Positions 1-5,362 of a stretch of DNA of 5,362 bases are shown here, one piece after another. The stretch comes from Casp-actino8 sp945862545 (GTDB taxonomy: Bacteria > Actinomycetota > Acidimicrobiia > Acidimicrobiales > Ilumatobacteraceae). The stretch lies in the NCBI GenBank assembly GCA_945862545.1, contig CAMAYS010000143.1, positions 1 to 5,362 on the forward strand. The letters are read 5' to 3'. A program made the position numbers and the translations under genes. The notes below the pieces were generated by a model. That model ran no database searches. It saw only the letters and a list, made by a program, of their open reading frames with translations, and had not been told where the DNA came from. How positions within the stretch are numbered: position 1 is the stretch's first letter; the number at the start of each line of letters is the position of its first letter.

Positions 1-2637
1 GGTTTTTATGAGGCCGTGTTTAAGAGCATGGCAGTTCCTTATGAGGCCGTGAAATGGCGTACTGACGTCAACCCATTGGATCGTGAAGAGGCAATGCTTG
101 ATAAGCAGATGCAGATCGCCACCTTGATCCGTGTTCATCGTGTGCGTGGTCATCTCATCGCAGATATTGATCCTTTGCATTGGAAAGAGCCCAAACTGCC
201 CGTTGAACTTGATCCAGCAACTTACGGATTGACAATTTGGGACTTGGATCGCGCGTTTCTCACTGGTGGTGTGGCGGGCACACACCGCATGGCTTTGGGT
301 GAGTTGTTGCATGTCTTGCGCGATGCTTATTGCCGCACCATTGGCGTTGAATATATGCACATTCAGAACACCGAAGAACAGCGCTGGATGCAATCGCATT
401 TTGAGGGTGTGCAATTTGAATTGTCCAAGGATGAAAAACAACGACTCCTTGAACGACTCAACGCAGCGGAAGCATTTGAGAAGTTTTTAGCCACAAAATA
501 TGTGGGCACCAAGAGATTCGGCATTGAAGGCGCTGAAAGTGCGGTGCCGATACTCGATGAGATTTTGTCGCATGCTGCCAACGCCGGATTGGATTCGGCA
601 GTTGTCGGGATGGCACACCGCGGTCGCCTGAATATTTTGGCCAACGTGATGGGCAAGAGCCTCGACAGTATTTTTGGCGAGTTTGAAGGTTACGTAGATC
701 CAGAAGCAGTACAAGGTTCTGGTGACGTGAAATATCACCTTGGTTCGTCGGGTCATCATGTCAGTCCGACTGGAGCCTCAATCAAGATCGAACTGGCGGC
801 TAATCCAAGCCACCTCGAAACAGTTGATCCATTGGTTTTGGGAATGGTTCGTGCGCGCCAAGATCAAATTGATCCGCCTGGTTCATTCCCAGCGTTGCCA
901 ATTTTGATTCACGGTGACGCTGCTTTTGCTGGACAAGGAATTGTTGCCGAATGTCTCGGCATGAGCGACATCAATGGTTATCGCGTTGGTGGCACGATTC
1001 ACCTGATTATCAACAACCAAATTGGCTTTACCACCTCGCCGCAGTTCGCTCGTTCGTCCCTGTATTGCAGCGATGTCGCCAAAACAGTGCAGGCACCAAT
1101 TTTTCATGTGAATGGTGATGACCCAGAGGCATGTGTACGAGTTGCGCGTTTGGCATGGGAATACCGACAACGCTTTCACAAGGATGTCATCATCGACATG
1201 GTGTGTTACCGCCGCCACGGTCACAACGAGGGAGATGACCCTAGTTACACACAACCGCTGATGTACAAAGCGATCGCTGAAAAACGTAGTGTCCGCAAGT
1301 TATATGTGGAGACGTTGGTTGGACGCGGTGATATGTCGCTTGAGGAAGCCGAACAAGCACTCAAGGATTTCCAGTTGAAGTTGCAAGAGGCCCTTGATGA
1401 CACGCGGTCGCACGCTCCGGTCGCTGTCAAGGTAGCCAAGCCGCCGAAGCCTGAAGGGGTTTTGGCTCATGTCGATACCGGTGCGCCGCGGTCATTGCTA
1501 GATGCGGTCTTCGCACAATTAACGAACTATCCCGCTGGCTTCACCGTGCATCCGAAGTTGGGCCGCCAATTCGAGTTGCGTTCGAAACTGTATAACGATG
1601 AGGGCCAAGTTGAATGGGCCACGGCTGAATTACTGGCGTACGGAACTTTGGTGAGTGAAGGTGTAGCCGTTCGTCTCGCTGGCGAGGACTCGCGTCGTGG
1701 AACATTTAGCCAACGCCATTCTGCTTTGGTTGACAACAACACTGAAAAAGTCTGGATTCCATTAGCGGAATTACCAAATGCGGAAAAATTCTGGGTCTAT
1801 GACTCGCTGCTCAGCGAATACGCAGCCCTTGGTTTTGAGTATGGCTATGCCCATGCCAATCCTGAAGCGTTGGTGTTATGGGAAGCCCAATTCGGCGACT
1901 TCGTTAATGGTGCACAAATTATTATTGATCAGTATTTGGTAGCCGCGGAAGACAAATGGGGACAGCACAATGCTCTCGTGATGTTGTTGCCGCACGGCTA
2001 TGAAGGTCAAGGCCCTGAGCACAGTTCGGCGCGTATTGAACGCTTCTTGACATCATGTGCTGAGGACAATATTCAAGTCGTCAATGCCACAACCGCCGCT
2101 CAGTATTTCCATGTCTTGCGCCGTCAAATGCTTCGTGAAATACGGAAGCCGCTGGTGATTTTTACACCAAAGGGTCCTTTGCGGATGAAAGAAGTGCGGT
2201 CAAGTATTTCTGATCTTGAATCTGGCAGATCCTTCCAAGAAGTACTTGATGATCCATTCGTGAGTGACCCATCAAGTGTCAAGCGTGTTGTGTTCTGTTC
2301 TGGCAAGGTTGTGTGGGACGCCTTCAACGAGCGCAACAAGAGACAAGCACCAGTGGCGATTGTGCGTGTTGAGCAGTTGTATCCATTCCCTATTGAGCAG
2401 ATGATGGAAGTGCTACAGCGCTATCCGAATGCGCACGAAGTGGTTTGGCTACAAGAGGAACCAGTCAACATGGGCGCATGGACTTTTGTTGAGCATCGTT
2501 TTTGGCGTGTGAAAGAACAGGGCTATGACCTGCGATGTGTCGCGCGCGTTGAAAGTGGAAGTCCCGCAACTGGATCAAAGACTGTTCATGATCAAGAACT
2601 CGCCGACCTGATGGACGAAACTTTCGAGGGTTTCTAA
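1..2637 (+). CDS. kgd: Multifunctional 2-oxoglutarate decarboxylase/dehydrogenase, E1 (ThDP) part, 5'-partial
   Basis: This is the ThDP-dependent E1 component that decarboxylates 2-oxoglutarate in the TCA cycle. The frame is open from base 1 (878 residues visible) and reads GFYEAVFKSMAVPYEAVKWR before the E1 domain. That stretch resembles the linker joining the E2-like and E1 domains of mycobacterial Kgd, so the GTG at 16 is probably not the start and the N-terminus lies upstream. Visible residues, in order: RVRGHLIADIDPL; the AHRGRLN loop near 205-211; ANPSHLETVDP; the ThDP/Mg motif GDAAFAGQG (Asp306) continuing to NNQIGF (338-343); YRRHGHNEGDD (403-413); RRGTFSQRHS and PHGYEGQGPEHSSARIERF (664-682) of the transketolase-like half; and a C-terminal QEEPVNMGAW. 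No frameshift or missing core motif is seen. Whether the E2-like acyltransferase domain is fused upstream, as in actinobacterial Kgd (about 1,200 aa), cannot be seen; SucA-type E1 alone is the alternative. Confidence 0.95.
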   Translation, partial: GFYEAVFKSMAVPYEAVKWRTDVNPLDREEAMLDKQMQIATLIRVHRVRGHLIADIDPLHWKEPKLPVELDPATYGLTIWDLDRAFLTGGVAGTHRMALGELLHVLRDAYCRTIGVEYMHIQNTEEQRWMQSHFEGVQFELSKDEKQRLLERLNAAEAFEKFLATKYVGTKRFGIEGAESAVPILDEILSHAANAGLDSAVVGMAHRGRLNILANVMGKSLDSIFGEFEGYVDPEAVQGSGDVKYHLGSSGHHVSPTGASIKIELAANPSHLETVDPLVLGMVRARQDQIDPPGSFPALPILIHGDAAFAGQGIVAECLGMSDINGYRVGGTIHLIINNQIGFTTSPQFARSSLYCSDVAKTVQAPIFHVNGDDPEACVRVARLAWEYRQRFHKDVIIDMVCYRRHGHNEGDDPSYTQPLMYKAIAEKRSVRKLYVETLVGRGDMSLEEAEQALKDFQLKLQEALDDTRSHAPVAVKVAKPPKPEGVLAHVDTGAPRSLLDAVFAQLTNYPAGFTVHPKLGRQFELRSKLYNDEGQVEWATAELLAYGTLVSEGVAVRLAGEDSRRGTFSQRHSALVDNNTEKVWIPLAELPNAEKFWVYDSLLSEYAALGFEYGYAHANPEALVLWEAQFGDFVNGAQIIIDQYLVAAEDKWGQHNALVMLLPHGYEGQGPEHSSARIERFLTSCAEDNIQVVNATTAAQYFHVLRRQMLREIRKPLVIFTPKGPLRMKEVRSSISDLESGRSFQEVLDDPFVSDPSSVKRVVFCSGKVVWDAFNERNKRQAPVAIVRVEQLYPFPIEQMMEVLQRYPNAHEVVWLQEEPVNMGAWTFVEHRFWRVKEQGYDLRCVARVESGSPATGSKTVHDQELADLMDETFEGF

Positions 2638-2642
2638 GCCCG

Positions 2643-3302
2643 TTATTTCAGATTGATGCCGAGGATTTTTTCGAGGTCGGCAATTGCCTTGTCGGCGCCC
2701 AAAACTTTGATGGTCTGCATGCCCATCGCCGCGGCAGGTTTGAGATTGATGCCGAGATCATCGAGGAACACACATTGCGAGGCATGGACATCTAGGACCT
2801 CGCAAGCGATTTCGTAGAAACGTGGCTCAGGTTTACGACAGCCGACCTTGGAACTCTCAATCACGGCATCGAAACGCTTGAGGATCAGTTCAATATCGGC
2901 TTGACGGCTGTTCTCGGGTTGGGCATTGCGCCCATCGCCCCCGACCATGTTGTTGGTCAGACAAGCGGTCTTGAAGCCCGCCATTTTGACGAGGTCGAGG
3001 GCTCGAACCATCTCGGGGCGGATCTCGCCTTGGAGGAGGGCTAAAACCTGTTGGCCGCGAATCTGGAAGCCCAACGCTTCAGCGTCATTTGCGAAGGCCT
3101 GATCGAACTGACTCGCAGAGATGTCGCTACGTTCAAAATGGGCCCAGGCGTTGTCGTCGGGATTCGTAGCGTTGACCCGACGGATGGTGTCCAAGGGGAG
3201 TCCTTGTTGGCTTTCAAAGCGGTTGAAAGCCTCAAACGGGCTACTCAGGATCACCCCTCCGAAGTCCCAGAGAACTGCGGAGATGTTCGGAGTGGAAGTC
3301 AC
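2643..3302 (-). CDS. HAD-superfamily phosphatase, soluble epoxide hydrolase N-domain/ACAD10-like (219 aa)
   Basis: This is a probable cytosolic phosphatase of HAD subfamily IA; its substrate is unknown. Motif I is LWDFGGV, with nucleophile Asp13. Motif II is CLTNN (Thr116). Motif III is the Lys in ESSKVGCRKPEPRFYE (150-164; Lys157 likely catalytic). Motif IV is FLDDLGINLKPA (179-190, Asp181/Asp182). From motif II to the end it closely resembles, from memory, the N-terminal phosphatase domain of vertebrate soluble epoxide hydrolase and the HAD domain of ACAD10. The residue two after the nucleophile is Gly15 rather than the usual Asp acid/base, as in other DFGGV/DLGNV HADs such as YihX. I chose GTG at 3302-3300 because it gives a start 12 residues before Asp13. 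The frame stays open further upstream only because it runs antisense to the neighbouring Lys/Ala-rich gene, and those residues are not HAD-like. It is convergent with kgd (5-bp gap) and divergent from the NYN-S1 gene. Confidence 0.9.
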   Translation of the reverse strand: MTSTPNISAVLWDFGGVILSSPFEAFNRFESQQGLPLDTIRRVNATNPDDNAWAHFERSDISASQFDQAFANDAEALGFQIRGQQVLALLQGEIRPEMVRALDLVKMAGFKTACLTNNMVGGDGRNAQPENSRQADIELILKRFDAVIESSKVGCRKPEPRFYEIACEVLDVHASQCVFLDDLGINLKPAAAMGMQTIKVLGADKAIADLEKILGINLK

Positions 3303-3363
3303 AGCAAAGATCGTACGGCTATCCCCACGGTAGGGCCTTATTGGTGGTTCACTAGAAGTCAGT
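3303..3363. promoter_or_regulatory. Divergent intergenic region between the HAD gene and the NYN-S1 gene
   Basis: These 61 bases separate two outward-facing genes and must hold both promoters unless they lie inside the coding sequences. The HAD side has the TACGAT box described separately. On the plus side the best -10-like match is TAGAAG at 3353-3358, five bases before the ATG at 3364; it lacks the final T and has no good -35. No ribosome binding site and no strong inverted repeat that could be an operator is visible. Confidence 0.5.
3310..3315 (-). promoter_or_regulatory. Candidate -10 box for a leaderless HAD transcript
   Basis: On the minus strand TACGAT (consensus TAnnnT) lies 7 bases before the GTG start at 3302. 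That spacing would put the transcription start at or next to the start codon. No AGGAGG-like sequence is present at normal distance; the nearest G-rich run (GGGG) is about 20 bases upstream. No convincing -35 hexamer is seen. This is inferred from spacing only. Confidence 0.45.
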
Positions 3364-4707
3364 ATGTCCGTCAAACCCCCTGCCAAGAAATCTGCTGCTG
3401 TCAAAGCTCCAGCCGCCAAAGTGGCGGTGAAAAAGGCTGCCAAACCTGCTGTGAAGGCTGCAGCCAAGTCCGTACCTAAGGCCGCACCCAAGGGTGCCAC
3501 CAAATCTGCCGCCACCAAACCTGCTGCAGGCAAACATGTCATCGTCGACGGTTCCAATATCGCCACCGAAGGTCGCTCAAAGCCGAGCCTGCGCCAACTG
3601 AATGATGCTGTGATGGCCTTCATCGCTGAAAATCCTGATGCCGTCATCACGGTCATCGTGGATGCAACTTTCGGTCATCGCATCGAACCCAAGGAAGTCG
3701 CTGCCTTTGACAAGGCTGTTGAGCACAATGAATTAGTTACCCCACCGGCAGGTACTGTCGGGCGCGGCGACGGATTTGTTTTGAGTATCGCTAAAAAAGT
3801 CGGTGCCTCAATCCTCTCGAACGATAGTTATCAAGAATTTCATGGACAGTACGACTGGTTGTTTGATGAAGGTCGTCTGATTGGCGGTAAGCCAGTTCCC
3901 AATGTCGGATGGGTATTCGTCAATCGCACTCCTGTGCGCGGGGAGAAGAGTCGACGGGCAATTCGTGAAGCGCAGCCCCAAGATTCAAAATCGCGTGATG
4001 GCAGAACAGTTTCCACAACTCCAAGGGTCAAAGTCAGTCCCGAGGCGATGAAGCCGATGCCAGTGCCGCGGTCTTTACCACCCGGGGCGAGGATGGCACC
4101 AAAGAAAATTGAAACCGGCAAAACCGTCAATGATGTCTTGCCATTTCTGCAGTTTGTTGAGAAGAACGCTGTCGGATCGGTCGTAGTTGGCATTGTAGAG
4201 AGTTATTCATCGCATGGTGCTTACATCACGATCGGCGATGTGCGTGGTTACGTCCCATTGCGACTTCTTGGAAATCCTCCTCCACGCTCAGCGCGTGAGG
4301 TCATGCAACTTGGGTCTGAAGTGACTTTAGAAGTTGTTGAGATCATTGCTGGGCGACGAAGTATTGATCTCATCCCAACGACAAAGCCAGTTTCTTCACA
4401 AAAGGTGAGGAAGGCTGCACCTGCCAAGAAGGTCGCACCTGCGAAGAAAGCCGCCGTGAAGAAGGTTGCGCCTGCGAAGAAGGCCACTGTGAAGGTCGCA
4501 CCTGCGAAGAAGGCTGCACCTGTCAAGAAAGTTGCTGTGAAGAAGGTTGCGCCTGCCAAGAAAGTTGCCGTGAAAGTTGCACCTGCGAAGAAGGCCACTG
4601 TGAAGGTCGCACCTGTCAAGAAGGCTGCTGTGAAGAAGGTTGCGCCTGCCAAGAAAGTTGCTGCGAAGAAGGCTGCGCCTGTGAAGAAGGCTCAGCGCCG
4701 TAAGTGA
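3364..4707 (+). CDS. NYN (Zc3h12a/Regnase-like) ribonuclease - S1 domain protein with Lys/Ala-rich tails (447 aa)
   Basis: Unnamed protein, predicted to bind and cut RNA. Residues 2-57 are a basic, disordered Lys/Ala/Pro tail. Residues 58-192 match the Zc3h12a-like NYN/PIN nuclease fold: HVIVDGSNIA (Asp62, Asn65), VIVDATFGHR (Asp100), GRGDGFVLSIAKK (Asp136) and ILSNDSYQEF (Asp154, Glu158), then DWLFDEGRL and FVNRTPVRG. Set against remembered Regnase-1, Asp62, Asn65, Asp136 and Asp154 fall on its metal-binding acidic positions, so activity is plausible. Residues 193-268 are a basic Pro/Ser/Arg linker. Residues 270-338 form an S1 (OB-fold) domain, from VGSVVVGIVESYSSHGAYIT to RRSIDLIP. Residues 347-447 are a second, histone-H1-like tail of PAKK/AVKK units. 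ATG 3364 is the only sensible start: an in-frame TAG lies at 3331 with no ATG, GTG or TTG between. No signal peptide or membrane segment is seen. No Shine-Dalgarno precedes it. The physiological role is unknown. Confidence 0.88.
   Translation: MSVKPPAKKSAAVKAPAAKVAVKKAAKPAVKAAAKSVPKAAPKGATKSAATKPAAGKHVIVDGSNIATEGRSKPSLRQLNDAVMAFIAENPDAVITVIVDATFGHRIEPKEVAAFDKAVEHNELVTPPAGTVGRGDGFVLSIAKKVGASILSNDSYQEFHGQYDWLFDEGRLIGGKPVPNVGWVFVNRTPVRGEKSRRAIREAQPQDSKSRDGRTVSTTPRVKVSPEAMKPMPVPRSLPPGARMAPKKIETGKTVNDVLPFLQFVEKNAVGSVVVGIVESYSSHGAYITIGDVRGYVPLRLLGNPPPRSAREVMQLGSEVTLEVVEIIAGRRSIDLIPTTKPVSSQKVRKAAPAKKVAPAKKAAVKKVAPAKKATVKVAPAKKAAPVKKVAVKKVAPAKKVAVKVAPAKKATVKVAPVKKAAVKKVAPAKKVAAKKAAPVKKAQRRK
4471..4504 (+). 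repeat. 34-bp exact direct repeat, copy 1
   Basis: Identical to 4582-4615; mismatches on each side (G/A before, C/T after) define the edges. It encodes part of PAKKATVKVAP in both copies. Confidence 0.9.
4533..4568 (+). repeat. 36-bp exact direct repeat, copy 1
   Basis: Identical to 4626-4661; bounded by T/C before and C/T after. It encodes part of AVKKVAPAKKVA in both copies. Confidence 0.9.
4582..4615 (+). repeat. 34-bp exact direct repeat, copy 2
   Basis: Identical to 4471-4504, with the same reading phase (offset 111 bases). Confidence 0.9.
4626..4661 (+). repeat. 36-bp exact direct repeat, copy 2
   Basis: Identical to 4533-4568, with the same reading phase (offset 93 bases). Confidence 0.9.
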
Positions 4708-4719
4708 CCTGAGGGTCAC
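4704..4719. other. Small perfect hairpin over the NYN-S1 stop codon
   Basis: GTGACC (4704-4709) and GGTCAC (4714-4719) form a perfect 6-bp stem with a TGAG loop. The left arm contains the TGA stop of the NYN-S1 gene. No T-run follows (the next bases are CTATCGCCTAC), so it is not a classical intrinsic terminator. It could be a weak terminator, an operator for the downstream xth promoter, or chance. Confidence 0.4.
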
Positions 4720-4733
4720 CTATCGCCTACGGT
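4704..4733 (+). promoter_or_regulatory. Candidate promoter of xth (leaderless)
   Basis: A -10-like TACGGT at 4728-4733 ends 6 bases before the GTG start at 4740. A -35-like GTGACC (4704-4709, sharing the TGAC core of TTGACA) lies 18 bases upstream of it. The transcription start would fall at or near the GTG, giving a leaderless mRNA. No Shine-Dalgarno is visible in the 32-base gap. The -35 overlaps the stop codon of the upstream gene and one arm of the hairpin. Inferred by eye only. Confidence 0.45.
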
Positions 4734-4739
4734 TATTCT

Positions 4740-5362
4740 GTGCGTCTCGCTACTTGGAATGTCAACTCATTGAGAGCTCGAATGGTTCGAGTCGAAGAGT
4801 GGCTACTTGATGTTCAGCCAGATGTTGTCTGCATGCAAGAAACCAAAATGGCCGAGGATGCATTTCCGACAGAGACCTTTGCTGCCATGGGATATGAATC
4901 CGTGCACCATGGTCAAGGTCAATGGAATGGTGTAGCAATTCTGAGCAGAGTCGGTCTTGAAAACCCCATCCGTAATTTTGCTGATGGTCAAGAGCCAGAT
5001 CCTGAAGCGCGACTTGTGACCGCCACCTGTGCGGGTATCCGCGTCAGTTCTGTATATGTGCCAAATGGCCGAGAGCTTGATCATGATCATTACAAATATA
5101 AATTGGCATGGATGAAACGACTGATTGACCATCTTGATGCCGACACTTCGCCGACGCAAGGAGTCATAGTCACGGGGGATTACAACATTGCGCCCGAAGA
5201 CCAAGATGTGTATAACCCGGCCGACTTTGTTGGGGCCACTCATGTGAGCGAGGCCGAAAGACAGGTATTGCGAGATCTTGAAGCATGGGGAATGAGCGAT
5301 GTATTTCGTCATCACCATAGTGATGACAAGTTGTATTCGTGGTGGGACTATCGCGCTGGTGG
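4740..5362 (+). CDS. xth: Exodeoxyribonuclease III (AP endonuclease, Xth family), 3'-partial
   Basis: This is a base-excision-repair nuclease that cleaves DNA 5' of abasic sites and degrades 3' ends; it is a Mg-dependent, cytosolic enzyme of the endonuclease/exonuclease/phosphatase fold. The first 207 codons are present; E. coli ExoIII has 268 residues, so about a quarter is missing beyond the window end. Motifs: MRLATWNVNSLRAR (Asn7), QPDVVCMQETK (Glu34, the same number as the metal-binding Glu of E. coli ExoIII), WNGVAILSR, SSVYVPNG (Tyr106, equivalent to E. coli Tyr109), VTGDYNIAPEDQDVYNP (Asp147, Asn149), and LYSWWDYRAG at the cut end. The catalytic Asp and His of the last third lie outside the window. 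GTG 4740 is chosen because the conserved RLATWNVNS begins immediately after it. It follows the NYN-S1 stop by 32 bases on the same strand, so co-transcription is possible, but it has its own candidate promoter. Confidence 0.94.
   Translation, partial: MRLATWNVNSLRARMVRVEEWLLDVQPDVVCMQETKMAEDAFPTETFAAMGYESVHHGQGQWNGVAILSRVGLENPIRNFADGQEPDPEARLVTATCAGIRVSSVYVPNGRELDHDHYKYKLAWMKRLIDHLDADTSPTQGVIVTGDYNIAPEDQDVYNPADFVGATHVSEAERQVLRDLEAWGMSDVFRHHHSDDKLYSWWDYRAG

Larger units (their letters stand above)
4402..4704 (+). repeat. Degenerate tandem repeat encoding the Ala/Lys/Pro/Val C-terminal tail
   Basis: About 300 bases encode residues 347-447 almost entirely with K, A, V, P and a few T. They are built from short units such as VAPAKK, ATVK and AAVKK. 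Larger duplications are superimposed: a 34-base exact direct repeat at 4471-4504 and 4582-4615 (111 bases = 37 codons apart), and a 36-base exact direct repeat at 4533-4568 and 4626-4661 (93 bases = 31 codons apart). Both periods are multiples of three, so copy-number change would keep the frame. Tails of this kind resemble those of histone H1-like and mycobacterial HupB proteins, which bind nucleic acid non-specifically. Confidence 0.9.

Noticed and set aside
883..1254. Minus-strand open frame of 123 codons inside kgd
   Set aside because: It lies fully antisense to the conserved ThDP-binding region, has no recognisable motif and no promoter-like context.
3051..3479. Plus-strand open frame of 142 codons antisense to the HAD gene
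   Set aside because: It runs across the HAD coding sequence, the promoter region and the start of the NYN-S1 gene out of frame; composition is not protein-like (Cys/Gln/Ser runs).
3303..3656. N-terminal extension of the HAD gene on the minus strand (frame open to 3656)
   Set aside because: It is the antisense of the NYN-S1 gene's Lys/Ala-rich start, giving an Ala/Leu-rich, non-HAD sequence; conserved HAD sequence begins just after GTG 3302.
4402..4704. CRISPR-like or regulatory repeat array
   Set aside because: Repeats are degenerate, in frame, without unique spacers of regular size, and encode a low-complexity basic protein tail.
4248..4719. Repetitive minus-strand open frames rich in Ala/Thr/Phe or Arg/Leu/Ser
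   Set aside because: They are mirror images of the repeat-coded basic tail and S1 region; their repetitiveness comes from the plus-strand gene, which has clear domains.
4803..5318. Minus-strand open frame of 171 codons inside xth
   Set aside because: The plus strand carries an unmistakable ExoIII with catalytic residues in register; the minus frame shows no known domain.

Overview
The window looks like an ordinary chromosomal segment of an actinobacterium with mid-range base composition (roughly 50% GC by eye). The main clues are an actinobacterial-type 2-oxoglutarate decarboxylase/dehydrogenase (Kgd-like), histone-H1-like Ala/Lys/Pro tails on a second protein, and start codons without Shine-Dalgarno sequences that sit just behind -10-like hexamers. 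A planktonic Acidimicrobiia-like lineage is a plausible guess, but the sequence does not prove it. No mobile element, CRISPR array, tRNA or rRNA was seen.

Layout: (1) 1-2637 (+) is the E1 (thiamine-diphosphate) part and C-terminal end of a Kgd/SucA-type enzyme; its N-terminus lies before the window. (2) 2643-3302 (-) is a 219-aa HAD phosphatase of the soluble-epoxide-hydrolase-N/ACAD10 type, convergent with kgd and separated from it by only 5 bp. (3) 3303-3363 is a 61-bp divergent promoter region. (4) 3364-4707 (+) is a 447-aa protein in which a Zc3h12a/Regnase-like NYN ribonuclease domain and an S1 RNA-binding domain lie between two Lys/Ala-rich basic tails. The C-terminal tail is encoded by tandemly duplicated DNA. 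(5) 4740-5362 (+) is the first 207 codons of exodeoxyribonuclease III (xth), cut by the window end; its promoter probably overlaps the end of the preceding gene.

The genes do not form one pathway: central carbon metabolism, a small phosphatase, a probable RNA-processing protein and a DNA-repair nuclease sit side by side. The most unusual element is the tail-NYN-S1-tail protein. The most useful regulatory observation is that all three visible starts look leaderless or non-Shine-Dalgarno.
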